Both the position numbers and the translations under genes were made by a program. A stretch of DNA of 64,000 bases, from positions 1,116,001 through 1,180,000 of the forward strand of contig CBDBJQ010000006.1 in NCBI GenBank assembly GCA_965206405.1, read 5' to 3'. Under the pieces are notes generated by a model. That model had not been told where the DNA came from. It saw nothing but the letters and a program-made list of their open reading frames with translations, and made no database searches. This DNA is from CBDBJQ01 sp965206405 (GTDB taxonomy: Bacteria; Pseudomonadota; Alphaproteobacteria; UBA8366). Positions 28,870 to 37,455 of the stretch are shown piece after piece; the first letter of the stretch is position 1, and the number at the start of each line of letters is the position of its first letter.

Positions 28870-29474
28870 ATGGGATTGCTGCTGTGCTGCTGGCCGGCGG
28901 ACAATCCCGGCGCATGGGCGGCGGCGACAAGTGCCTGCAGACGCTCGGCGGACAGACCATTCTCGAGAGAATAATCGATCGAATGACGCCCCAGGTCGAG
29001 CGGATGGTGCTGAACGCGAACGGAGATCCGGCGCGGTTCCACCCCTTCGAGCTTGAGGTTGCAGCCGATCTCGTCGAAGGGTTCGCCGGCCCGCTCGCCG
29101 GGATTCTGACCGGGATGCGCTGGGCCGAACACAATGCACCGGATCTACCTTGGTTGCTCAGCGTGCCGACCGACGCGCCGTTCCTGCCCGGAGATCTTGC
29201 GGTGCGCCTGCAAGAGGCGGTGAACGACGCTGTCATCGTCCGCGCCGCCTCGGGCGGTCGGTCGCATCCGGTGGTGGCGCTGTGGCGGGTGAGCTTGGCC
29301 GACGATCTCGAGGCGGCGCTGGCCGGAGGGATACGGAAGATCGATCTGTGGACGGCCCGCCACAACCTTGCCGAGGTCATCTTCGACGACCAGCCCGTCG
29401 ATCCCTTTCTCAATGTCAATCGCGCCGAGGATCTGGAGGAAGCGGAAGCACTGCTGGCGCAGACCGAAGACTGA
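28866..29474 (+). CDS. mobA: molybdenum cofactor guanylyltransferase
   Basis: This 202-residue enzyme attaches GMP to molybdopterin to form the bis-MGD cofactor. The nucleotide loop is VLLAGGQSRRMGGGDKCLQ (residues 6-24) and the metal-site segment SVPTDAPFLP. Length is typical. It is translationally coupled to fdhD by a 4-base overlap, consistent with a role in making active DMSO-reductase-family enzymes such as formate dehydrogenase. Confidence 0.94.
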   Translation: MNGIAAVLLAGGQSRRMGGGDKCLQTLGGQTILERIIDRMTPQVERMVLNANGDPARFHPFELEVAADLVEGFAGPLAGILTGMRWAEHNAPDLPWLLSVPTDAPFLPGDLAVRLQEAVNDAVIVRAASGGRSHPVVALWRVSLADDLEAALAGGIRKIDLWTARHNLAEVIFDDQPVDPFLNVNRAEDLEEAEALLAQTED

Positions 29475-29518
29475 CGCGAACGAGATCAGCACCTGCCCGA
29501 GATCAGCACGGCCCGGGA

Positions 29519-30334
29519 TCAGTATTCGGCTGATGCCGCGGCCGGTTGCATCAGGGTTATGAAACGGAGATGCGGGCGAAGCGCTTGCACGGTGCCGCCC
29601 TCGCCGACAATGCGGAAGGCACTGTCCGCCTGATTCTCATCTGTTGCAACCATCCCGCCGAGAATATCGATGCCGGCTTCGAACATCGCCGGAGCCAGCG
29701 GTGCGGACGGTCCGACGCAGAGCACGAAGGCGTGGCGGCAAAGCGGGAGAAGCCGCGCCAGCGAGCCATTGGCCATGGCCGAGGCGGTGATGACGACCGA
29801 ACGGGCTTGTGCCAGCAACGCCGGGGCTTCTTCCTCGGGGTGGCAGTCGGAGCGGGGTTCGCGCTCGATGATCGGGGCTTGTGGAAACCGCCGCCGGAAA
29901 CCCGGGAACAGGCCAATGGCAACGGCGCCTTCTCCCTTGTCGGGCACATGATCGAGGGCGTTGGCGTCGAACCGCGCGGGGTTTTTTCCGAGATCTTTCC
30001 CGAAACCGTAGCGATTGTGATGAGCGTTGATTGCAGCAAAGCCGATGGCTTGCTCGAAAGGGTTGGCGCTGTAGCGATACCGGGCCAGGTCAGCGAGCGG
30101 TCGGCCGGCATAGCCTCCCGGATCCGGTAATTCCGAGCACCCCGCCGTACCGCGCACCGGAGAGTGACAGAAGCCGATTCCGGCTCCACCCCGCACCAGC
30201 GTCCAGTTCAGACCGACGAGAACTTCCTTGGCATCTCCCTCGATGCCGGCGGCGAGCCGGTCACCAAGATCATTCCGGATTCCGGAGTGATCCGACATCT
30301 TCGGGGCACCCAAGGCCTCCGATCCTGTCAGCAC
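29519..30334 (-). CDS. DUF364 (putative heavy-metal chelation) family protein
   Basis: This is a 271-residue protein. The N-terminal half carries the DUF4213-type sequence LVGLNWTLVRGGAGIGFCHS followed by RGTAGCSELPDPG. The C-terminal half is a Rossmann-like DUF364 domain (ARSVVITASAMANGSL, FVLCVGPSAPLAPAMFEAG, DILGGMVATDEN). The family is linked by fold and context to metal or molybdenum handling, but no activity is established. The GTG at 30334 overlaps the stop of the upstream HAD gene; ATG 30298 is an alternative. It converges on fdhD-mobA, which supports a molybdenum or formate connection. Confidence 0.75.
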   Translation of the reverse strand: MLTGSEALGAPKMSDHSGIRNDLGDRLAAGIEGDAKEVLVGLNWTLVRGGAGIGFCHSPVRGTAGCSELPDPGGYAGRPLADLARYRYSANPFEQAIGFAAINAHHNRYGFGKDLGKNPARFDANALDHVPDKGEGAVAIGLFPGFRRRFPQAPIIEREPRSDCHPEEEAPALLAQARSVVITASAMANGSLARLLPLCRHAFVLCVGPSAPLAPAMFEAGIDILGGMVATDENQADSAFRIVGEGGTVQALRPHLRFITLMQPAAASAEY

Positions 30335-31059
30335 CCCAAGCGGTTGGCGAGCTCGCCGAAATCCCCGGCGACCACCTCCCAGTCTTCCTCGGCCTCAAAA
30401 TCGCCACTCTGATCGGGGCCGTATTCGAGGGGGCGGGCAACGAAGGCGCATGCAAGACCGCAGGTCCGGGCCGCCCGAAGATCGCCATTATGGGCGGCAA
30501 CCATCATCACCTGTTCGGGCCTCAGCCCTAGCACCTCGCAGCATCGAAGGTAGGTTTCCGGCTGCGGCTTGTACTGGCGCGCGATGTCGGCTCCGAGAAT
30601 AACGTCCCACGGCAATCCGGCATTCTTGGCCATGTTGACCATCAGGGCGATATTGCCGTTGGAATGCGGCCCGATGATGTAGCGCTGCTTGAGTCGGATC
30701 AGGCCATCGACCGAATCCGGCCATGGCGTCAGGCGGTGCCAGAACAGAACCACCTCGGCCAGCACTTCCTCGCCGAGGGCGGCCAGGCCGTAGCGTTCGG
30801 CGATCTGGTCAAGGTTGCGCCGGTGCAGGGTATCGAGCGGGACATAGTCTTCCTGCCCGTTGCGGATCGGAGCCATTGAGGGCTGGTAGAGGCTACGCCA
30901 GTCGCGGGCGAACTGATCCCAGTCGGCATGGGCGAGATTGCTCTGTTCGGTGAGGGCAGCGGCCTGCGCGGCGATGCTGCCGCGCCAGTCGACCACGGTG
31001 CCGAAGACGTCGAAAATCAATGCTTTAACAGCGGATGCGGGGGATTCAGTGGCGATCAT
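30328..31059 (-). CDS. haloacid dehalogenase type II-like HAD hydrolase
   Basis: This 243-residue HAD enzyme has the nucleophile motif FDVFGTVVDWRGS, motif II SNGN within IGPHSNGNIALM, the motif III lysine in ARQYKPQPETY, and motif IV MMVAAHNGDLRAA. The sequence fits the L-2-haloacid dehalogenase/phosphatase (type II) subgroup. The start at ATG 31059 begins just before the conserved region; an in-frame extension to 31194 is not conserved. It is followed by the overlapping DUF364 gene. Confidence 0.87.
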   Translation of the reverse strand: MIATESPASAVKALIFDVFGTVVDWRGSIAAQAAALTEQSNLAHADWDQFARDWRSLYQPSMAPIRNGQEDYVPLDTLHRRNLDQIAERYGLAALGEEVLAEVVLFWHRLTPWPDSVDGLIRLKQRYIIGPHSNGNIALMVNMAKNAGLPWDVILGADIARQYKPQPETYLRCCEVLGLRPEQVMMVAAHNGDLRAARTCGLACAFVARPLEYGPDQSGDFEAEEDWEVVAGDFGELANRLGC

Positions 31060-31227
31060 GGTGTATCCGGAAGAGTTTGCTGTGTTGAGGCGTGTGGTTG
31101 TGTGAGATGCCGTGTGATTGAAGCGGCCTGTTTGGTATCTATATGGCGTTGCGCCAAATAATACGTAGCATCGTTGAACGATATTCGATCGCACTTCCCG
31201 AATAAATAATGGAGTCGGACGGCCGAG

Positions 31228-31884
31228 ATGGCCCGCCCAGAAGCAGAAATGGTTGCAAAAGTGAAATCTGGAGCAGGGTCTCGAGCCAGGCCGGGCGCCA
31301 TGGCCAGGACGACATCCACGGCAAAATCACCTTCCCGCTCCCGGGCGAAGCCGGCACTCGGGAAAATGGCGGCCAAGCGTGTAGCGCCCGGGAAAGCAGC
31401 GGCCAAGAAGATTTCACCCAAGAAGAGCACGACCCGGAAACCGGCGCCCAAGAGGGTGGCGTCGAAACCGAGGCCGCACCTTCCGAAGAACTACCGACCC
31501 ACGGAAGAAGAAAAGTTCATGGGGCCGCGCATGCTCGAGTATTTTCGCCTACAGCTCGTGCAGTGGCGGGCAAATCTGCACACGGAGATGGATGAAACCC
31601 TGCACCATCTGCAGATCGAGAGTGGAGCCCAGCCTGACATCGCGGATCGCGCCTCCCAGGAGGCGGACCGTGCTCTCGAGCTGCGAACCCGCGATCGCCA
31701 GCGCAAGTTGCTCAACAAGATCGACGAGGCACTCACGCGTATCGGGGACGGCTCTTATGGGTATTGCGAGGAAACCGGGGAGCCGATTTCACTGCGCCGG
31801 CTTGAGGCCAGGCCAATCGCGGCGCTGAGCCTCGAGGCCCAGGAGCGCCACGAAAGGGAAGAGCAGACCCGCCGCGATGATTGA
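31228..31884 (+). CDS. dksA: DksA/TraR-family RNA polymerase-binding factor with basic N-terminal extension
   Basis: This is a 218-residue protein. Residues 85-215 match alphaproteobacterial DksA: LPKNYRPTEEEKFMGPRML, a coiled coil with the acidic tip, and YGYCEETGEPISLRRLEARP. The zinc finger has lost most cysteines, as is usual in this class. DksA binds the RNA polymerase secondary channel and works with ppGpp. Unusually, residues 1-84 are a Lys/Ala/Arg/Ser/Pro-rich tail (AAKRVAPGKAAAKKISPKKS) like histone H1 tails, which should bind nucleic acid or be disordered. An ATG at codon 8 is an alternative start. Confidence 0.88.
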   Translation: MARPEAEMVAKVKSGAGSRARPGAMARTTSTAKSPSRSRAKPALGKMAAKRVAPGKAAAKKISPKKSTTRKPAPKRVASKPRPHLPKNYRPTEEEKFMGPRMLEYFRLQLVQWRANLHTEMDETLHHLQIESGAQPDIADRASQEADRALELRTRDRQRKLLNKIDEALTRIGDGSYGYCEETGEPISLRRLEARPIAALSLEAQERHEREEQTRRDD

Positions 31885-32388
31885 GGGGCGCTCTTTATGA
31901 GGCGCTCTTCATGATGCCGTTCTGTATGAGATGCGGGCCTGGTGCAGGATTGGCGACGGCAGTCGCCGTTCTCGAGCCACCGGTTGCATTCCGGCCGGGG
32001 CCTGTCCAGGTCGTTGTCATTCGCCCGCCAGGTCACCCGCGCGGTGCCTTACCGTTGCCGTGCCGGTGATGCGGCTGCTACTGGCGTTGCAGGCGAGCCC
32101 GATAGTGGCCAGCGCCACGCGATTGTTGCCACTGTCCAGAAAATTGTAACTCAGGGCTCCGTGTCGCCGCCAGTGGCCGCCGGTGGCCGTCGCTCCCCCT
32201 CTGTGCCTCCTGCGCTTTCTGTGCGCCATGTGCTCTCTGTGTCTGCAGGTTTTCCCCCGGGGGTGAGAGCGTCTGGAAAAAGAACAAAAAAAAGTACTTG
32301 TGCTATGGAACAAAATATGTACAGTGCTTTCCAGGCAGGACAAACGGCAGGGTTTTCAGCCTTGCCTCGATTGGAAAGGGAAAGCACT
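31885..32388 (+). other. 500-bp non-coding leader upstream of recA
   Basis: No convincing gene is present; ORFs here lack recognisable families. The distal part (32281-32340) is A/T-rich and holds the recA promoter region with an SOS-operator-like site. The proximal part is a GC-rich, low-complexity stretch with several GCCGGTGGCCG-like direct repeats. Confidence 0.6.
32308..32322 (+). promoter_or_regulatory. candidate LexA (SOS) operator upstream of recA
   Basis: GAAC at 32308-32311 and GTAC at 32319-32322 are separated by 7 bases. That spacing equals the alphaproteobacterial LexA direct-repeat operator (GTTC-N7-GTTC, read here on the opposite strand as GAAC-N7-GAAC), with one mismatch. It lies 66 bases before the recA ATG in an A/T-rich promoter-like segment. 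Regulation of recA by LexA is well established. This exact site is inferred. Confidence 0.45.
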
Positions 32389-33498
32389 ATGAGCAAAGGA
32401 CTCCACATTGTTGAGAAGGACACTATGGACAAGGAGAAAGCACTCGCGGCGGCGCTCGACCAGATCGAGCGTTCCTATGGCAAGGGCTCCATCATGAAGC
32501 TCGGCCAGAACGAGCAGGCAGTCGACGTCGAGGCGATCTCCACCGGTTCTCTCGGTCTCGATATCGCGCTTGGCATCGGCGGACTGCCCCGCGGCCGCGT
32601 CGTTGAGATCTACGGGCCCGAGAGTTCGGGCAAGACGACCCTGGCCCTGCACGTCCTTGCCGAAGCGCAGAAGAGCGGCGGCGTCTGTGCCTTTGTGGAT
32701 GCCGAGCACGCTCTTGAGCCGTCTTACGCCAAGAAACTCGGGGTCAATCTCGACGATCTTCTGATCTCCCAGCCCGATGCGGGCGAGCAGGCCCTGGAGA
32801 TCGCCGATACGCTGGTGCGGTCGGGCGCAGTCGACGTCCTCGTGATCGATTCCGTCGCCGCCCTGGTGCCGCGAGCCGAGCTCGAGGGTGAGATGGGCGA
32901 CAGCCATGTTGGCCTGCACGCCCGGCTGATGAGCCAGGCACTGCGCAAGCTGACCGGATCGATCTCGCGCTCGCGCTGCACGGTCGTCTTCATCAACCAG
33001 ATCCGCATAAAGATCGGCGTGATGTTCGGAAGCCCCGAGACCACGACCGGCGGCAACGCCCTGAAATTCTATTCCAGCGTCAGGCTCGATATCCGCAGGA
33101 TCGGCGCGATCAAGGAGCGCGACGACGTCGTCGGCAACCAGACCCGCGTCAAGGTGGTCAAGAACAAGATGGCGCCGCCTTTCAAGGTCGTCGAGTTCGA
33201 TATCATGTACGGCCGGGGTATCTCGAAATCGGGAGAGCTTCTTGATCTCGGTACCGCTGCCGGCGTCGTCGAGAAGTCGGGGTCGTGGTTTTCCTATGAC
33301 GGCGAGAGGGTCGGCCAAGGTCGCAACAACGCCAAGACATTCCTTGAGGAGACACCGGAGATCGCGGCGGCGATCGAGCACAAGATCCGTGAGAGCGCCG
33401 GGTTGATCTCTGAACGGATGCTTGATGGGCCAGCCACCTTCGGCGACGAGGGAGAGGATGAGGCGGAGGAAACGGGAACGTTGGCCCAGGCAGGCTAG
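32389..33498 (+). CDS. recA: recombinase RecA
   Basis: This 369-residue strand-exchange and SOS co-protease protein has Walker A GPESSGKT at 76-83. The MAW region, VLVIDSVAALVPRAELEGEMGD (loop L1 side, around 157-178) and INQIRIKIGVMFGSPETTTGG (loop L2) are all present, with an acidic C-terminus (GDEGEDEAEETG). The start at ATG 32389 (GGAAAGGG upstream) gives the short N-terminal arm common in alphaproteobacteria. ATG 32425 (MDKEKALAAAL) with GAGAAGG before it is an alternative. alaS follows after two hairpins. Confidence 0.98.
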   Translation: MSKGLHIVEKDTMDKEKALAAALDQIERSYGKGSIMKLGQNEQAVDVEAISTGSLGLDIALGIGGLPRGRVVEIYGPESSGKTTLALHVLAEAQKSGGVCAFVDAEHALEPSYAKKLGVNLDDLLISQPDAGEQALEIADTLVRSGAVDVLVIDSVAALVPRAELEGEMGDSHVGLHARLMSQALRKLTGSISRSRCTVVFINQIRIKIGVMFGSPETTTGGNALKFYSSVRLDIRRIGAIKERDDVVGNQTRVKVVKNKMAPPFKVVEFDIMYGRGISKSGELLDLGTAAGVVEKSGSWFSYDGERVGQGRNNAKTFLEETPEIAAAIEHKIRESAGLISERMLDGPATFGDEGEDEAEETGTLAQAG

Positions 33499-33505
33499 CG
33501 CTTTC

Positions 33506-33521
33506 GGGACCTTTCGGTCCT
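33506..33521 (+). terminator. first hairpin after recA
   Basis: GGACC and GGTCC (33507-33511 and 33516-33520) pair around a TTTC loop 8 bases after the recA stop. It has no long T-tract, so alone it would be weak. It precedes a stronger hairpin. Confidence 0.5.
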
Positions 33522-33541
33522 TCATCCGGACAACATATTGC

Positions 33542-33565
33542 GGCGCCCTTCGGGGCGCTGCTTTT
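33542..33565 (+). terminator. Rho-independent terminator between recA and alaS
   Basis: GCGCCC (33543-33548), a TTCG tetraloop and GGGCGC (33553-33558) form a perfect 6-bp stem followed by TGCTTTTG. It lies 44 bases after the recA stop and 60 bases before the alaS start, so recA and alaS are probably separate units. Confidence 0.75.
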
Positions 33566-33624
33566 GTTCCGGCGGCCGTCCCGACACTTTGACAAGCTGG
33601 GAACGGCACAGCATATGCCAAACC

Positions 33625-36309
33625 ATGACAAGCGCTAACGATATCCGCTCTGGATTTCTCGAATACTTCCGGCAGAACGGACACGAAATCGTACTGTCCT
33701 CGCCGCTGGTGCCGCGCAACGATCCGACGTTGCTCTTCACCAATTCGGGAATGGTGCAATTCAAGAATACTTTCATCGGTGCCGAGCAGCGCCCCTATAA
33801 CCGTGCGGTGACGTCGCAAAAATGCGTTCGTGCCGGCGGCAAGCACAACGATCTCGAGAATGTTGGCTATACCGCTCGTCATCACACTTTCTTCGAGATG
33901 CTCGGGAACTTCTCCTTCGGCGATTATTTCAAGGATGTCGCCATCGATCTCGCCTGGAACCTAATCACCCGGGAATACGGCCTCGATCCCGGGCGGATTC
34001 TGGCCACGGTCTATATCGACGATGACGAGGCGGCCGAATACTGGCGAAAGATCGCCGGCCTGCCCGAAGAACGGATCATCCGCATCGCCACCTCCGACAA
34101 CTTCTGGGCCATGGGAGACACAGGTCCCTGCGGTCCCTGTTCGGAAATTTTCTACGATCACGGTCCCGGGATACCCGGTGGACCGCCGGGCAGCGCGGAT
34201 GAGGACGGGGACAGGTTTATAGAAATCTGGAATCTGGTTTTCATGCAGTTTGATCAGAAGACGCTGGAAGAACGTGTCGCCCTACCGAAGCCGTCGATTG
34301 ATACAGGCATGGGGCTCGAGCGCGTTGCCGCCCTGCTCCAGGGCAAGCACGACAACTACGATATCGACTTGATGCGCGCCTTGATCGAGGCCTCGGCCGA
34401 AGCCAGCGGTGCTCCCGCGGACGGTGAGGGTAAGGTTTCGCACCGGGTGATCGCTGACCATCTGCGGGCCGGCGGTTTTCTCATCGCCGACGGCGTGCTG
34501 CCCTCCAACGAGGGGCGGGGATACGTCCTGCGCCGGATCATGCGGCGGGCGATGCGGCATGCGCACATGCTTGGATGCGAGGAGCCGCTACTGTGGAAGC
34601 TGGTGCCGGCTCTGGTTGCGGCGATGGGCTCGTCGTTCCAGGAATTGATCCAGGCCGAGGCGTTGATCACGGAGACCATGAGACTCGAGGAAACCCGCTT
34701 CAAGGACATGCTGACTCGCGGTCTCAGGCTCCTGCAACGGGAGACGTCGCAGCTTGGCGACGGGGAGACCCTGCCAGGCGAGGTCGCCTTTCGTCTCTAC
34801 GACACCTACGGATTTCCCCTCGACCTTACCCAGGATATCCTGCGCGGAGAGAGCAGAGCGGTCGACACCGGGGGCTTCGATGAGGCAATGCAGCAGCAGC
34901 GCGCAGCTGCGCGCAAGGCGTGGACCGGTACCGGCGAGAGCGCAACCGAACAGCTCTGGTTCGATATCCGCGAGATCGCCGGCGCAACCGAGTTCCTTGG
35001 CTACAGTACCGAGGCGGCCGAGGGGATCGTTGCGGCGATCATCACCGGCGGCGAGAGCGTCGATGCGGTAGCGGAGGGAGCGGAAGCGATGTTGGTGGTC
35101 AACCAAACTCCGTTCTATGCGGAATCCGGCGGGCAGGAGGGCGACACTGGCGCTATGCGGTTCGCTGGCGGCGCGGAATTCACCGTCGAGGATACCGTCA
35201 GAAAACTCGACGACATGCATGTTCACCGAGGCCGCGTGGCTCGAGGCGAGATCACCTGCGGTATGGCGGCAACCTTGGAGGTCGACGGCGACAGGCGAAC
35301 CGATCTCCGGGCCAACCACTCTGCGACCCATTTGCTGCACGCGGTTCTGAGGAACTGGCTCGGACCGCATGTCACCCAGAAAGGATCGCTGGTGGCGCCG
35401 GGCTATCTGCGCTTCGATTTCAGCCATCCAGGAGCGATGACGCGGGAGGAGGCTGCAGGGATCGAGACCGAGGTCAACGCACATATCCGTTCCAACAGCG
35501 AGGTCCGCACCCGTCTGATGACGCCGGATGAGGCCCAGCAGGCAGGGGCGCTGGCGCTGTTCGGTGAAAAATACGGCAGTGAGGTGCGGGTCGTTGCCAT
35601 GGGTTCCGGGCAAACGGACTCCGGGCAAACGAGCTCCGAACAAGAGAAACCCGTTTCAATAGAGCTCTGCGGCGGCACCCATGTGACGCGCACCGGTGAT
35701 ATCGGGTTTTTCAAGATGACCGGAGAGTCTGCGGTTGCCTCGGGTGTGCGGAGAATCGAGGCCGTTACCGGTCGCGCTGCGCTCGACCATGTCGTAGCCC
35801 GGCAGGAGGTTATCGACTCCCTGACCAATCTTTTGAATGCCGCGGCCGGCGACATTCCCGAACGCGTCGATGCCCTGCTCCAGGAGCGCCGGGAGGCCCA
35901 GCGGGAACTCGCCGACCTTCGCCGCCGGCTCGCCGAACGCGGCGATGGCGCTACCGGACCGCAGGCGCGGCTGGTCGAGGGGGTCAAGCTTGCGACCAGA
36001 ATCCTCCAGGACGTGCCGGCAAAGGAACTCAAGCCCTTGGTCGACGGCCTCAAACAGCAGATTGGATCCGGCGTTGTTGCCGTCGCTTCGGTCAACGAGG
36101 GGCGGGCGTCGCTGGTTGTCGGCGTCACCGGAGATCTTACCGACCGCTACAATGCCGTCGACTTGGTCAAGGCGGCGGCGGGTAAGGTCGGCGGCAAGGG
36201 TGGTGGCGGCCGACCCGATATGGCCCAGGCCGGTGGTCCGGACGGAGACGCGGCGAAAGTGGCTTTGGAAGCTGTCGAGCAGGAGATGACGACTGCCGCT
36301 GCATCCTGA
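33625..36309 (+). CDS. alaS: alanyl-tRNA synthetase
   Basis: This 894-residue class II synthetase charges tRNA-Ala and edits Ser/Gly. Class II motifs appear in HTFFEMLGNFSFGDYFK and GPCGPCSEIFYDHG. The editing domain has HSATHLLHAVL and CGGTHVTRTGDIGFF with the zinc-binding residues. The C-Ala domain includes GKGGGGRPDMAQAGG. The start at ATG 33625 begins the canonical MTSANDIRSGFLEYF. Residues about 661-676 (SGQTDSGQTSSEQEK) are a short duplicated insert just before the CGGTH motif, created by a CTCCGGGCAAACG-type repeat. Confidence 0.97.
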   Translation: MTSANDIRSGFLEYFRQNGHEIVLSSPLVPRNDPTLLFTNSGMVQFKNTFIGAEQRPYNRAVTSQKCVRAGGKHNDLENVGYTARHHTFFEMLGNFSFGDYFKDVAIDLAWNLITREYGLDPGRILATVYIDDDEAAEYWRKIAGLPEERIIRIATSDNFWAMGDTGPCGPCSEIFYDHGPGIPGGPPGSADEDGDRFIEIWNLVFMQFDQKTLEERVALPKPSIDTGMGLERVAALLQGKHDNYDIDLMRALIEASAEASGAPADGEGKVSHRVIADHLRAGGFLIADGVLPSNEGRGYVLRRIMRRAMRHAHMLGCEEPLLWKLVPALVAAMGSSFQELIQAEALITETMRLEETRFKDMLTRGLRLLQRETSQLGDGETLPGEVAFRLYDTYGFPLDLTQDILRGESRAVDTGGFDEAMQQQRAAARKAWTGTGESATEQLWFDIREIAGATEFLGYSTEAAEGIVAAIITGGESVDAVAEGAEAMLVVNQTPFYAESGGQEGDTGAMRFAGGAEFTVEDTVRKLDDMHVHRGRVARGEITCGMAATLEVDGDRRTDLRANHSATHLLHAVLRNWLGPHVTQKGSLVAPGYLRFDFSHPGAMTREEAAGIETEVNAHIRSNSEVRTRLMTPDEAQQAGALALFGEKYGSEVRVVAMGSGQTDSGQTSSEQEKPVSIELCGGTHVTRTGDIGFFKMTGESAVASGVRRIEAVTGRAALDHVVARQEVIDSLTNLLNAAAGDIPERVDALLQERREAQRELADLRRRLAERGDGATGPQARLVEGVKLATRILQDVPAKELKPLVDGLKQQIGSGVVAVASVNEGRASLVVGVTGDLTDRYNAVDLVKAAAGKVGGKGGGGRPDMAQAGGPDGDAAKVALEAVEQEMTTAAAS

Positions 36310-36551
36310 CGGGGTGTTCCTGCCTAACGAGATGTTCCCGCAGCGGGTCATTTCCCTGCAGCGAAGCATTCCCGACAGAGCATTCTCCTTGACGCTTCAG
36401 GGTCAATTGCTAGGGTGCCCGCATTCGAAGGTTTTCCCGAAATCTGCCAAAACATACCCGCTCAAAACATGAATGCGCCGGTTTGGCCGCACAGCACGAT
36501 TGGGCGTTAGAGGCAACCAGCGCAACACAATCAGGGGATGTGGATCAAACA

Positions 36552-37397
36552 ATGAGATTTGAAGGCACCGACAGCTATATCGTGACTGAGGATTTGATGG
36601 TCGCGGTCAATGCATCCATCAGCCTTGAGCGACCGTTACTCATCAAGGGCGAACCGGGTACCGGCAAGACCATCCTGGCCCACGAGATCGCGACTGCCCT
36701 GGATGCCCCGATATACGAGTGGCACGTCAAGTCGACCACCAAGGCGCAGCACGGTCTTTACGAGTACGATGCAGTCCAGCGCCTGCGCGACAGTCAGCTT
36801 GGCGACGACCGTGTCCACGATATCCGGAACTATATCGTCCGCGGCAAGCTGTGGGAGGCTTTCGTCAGCGATCAGCGCCCGGTGCTTCTGATCGACGAGG
36901 TCGACAAGGCTGACATCGAGTTCCCCAACGATCTCTTGCTCGAACTCGACCGTATGCAGTTCCATGTCTACGAGACCCGGGAAACAATCGATGCCGCGCA
37001 GCGGCCGATCGTGGTGATCACCTCGAACAATGAAAAGGAACTGCCTGACGCCTTTCTGCGCCGCTGTTTCTTCCACTACATCCAATTCCCCGACGAGACG
37101 ACGATGAAGCAGATCGTCGATGTCCACTTCCCCGGTATCCAGGCGATACTCGTCCGCGACGCTCTCAAGCTGTTTTATGAGATTCGCGAGGTGCCAGGCC
37201 TCAAGAAGCGTCCGTCGACCTCCGAGCTACTCGACTGGATCAAGCTCCTGATGATCGAGGATGTGCCCCTCGAAGCGTTGCGGAGCAACGATCCCAACAA
37301 GCTGATCCCGCCGCTGCACGGAGCTCTTCTCAAGAACGAGCAGGACATCCAGCTGTTCGAGCGTCTGGCCTTCATGGCGCGCCGCGAGCAGCGCTAG
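36552..37397 (+). CDS. MoxR-family AAA+ ATPase
   Basis: This 281-residue AAA+ protein has Walker A GEPGTGKT (33-40), Walker B LLIDEVDKADIEFPNDLL, sensor 1 VITSNNEKELPDAFLRRC, and an arginine finger in the same helix. MoxR ATPases act as chaperones that insert cofactors or mature complexes together with a VWA-domain partner. That partner is the next gene, 58 bases downstream on the same strand. This pair is common in alphaproteobacteria; its client is not known here. The start at 36552 begins the conserved MRFEGTDSYI. Confidence 0.9.
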   Translation: MRFEGTDSYIVTEDLMVAVNASISLERPLLIKGEPGTGKTILAHEIATALDAPIYEWHVKSTTKAQHGLYEYDAVQRLRDSQLGDDRVHDIRNYIVRGKLWEAFVSDQRPVLLIDEVDKADIEFPNDLLLELDRMQFHVYETRETIDAAQRPIVVITSNNEKELPDAFLRRCFFHYIQFPDETTMKQIVDVHFPGIQAILVRDALKLFYEIREVPGLKKRPSTSELLDWIKLLMIEDVPLEALRSNDPNKLIPPLHGALLKNEQDIQLFERLAFMARREQR

Positions 37398-37455
37398 GCG
37401 CAAGGCTAGTCCGGCGTAATCCGATACCCGGCACATTTTCGAAGATCCGGATCCG

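Noticed and set aside
32282..32297. A second LexA site (GAAC...GTAC) upstream of recA
   Set aside because: The spacing is 8 bases instead of 7 and lies inside an A-run, so it was not called.
31942..32388. A 149-codon N-terminal extension of RecA in the open frame
   Set aside because: No RecA has such a domain. The extension is low complexity and a ribosome-binding site precedes ATG 32389.
32356..33885. 509-codon minus-strand open frame
   Set aside because: It is antisense to recA.
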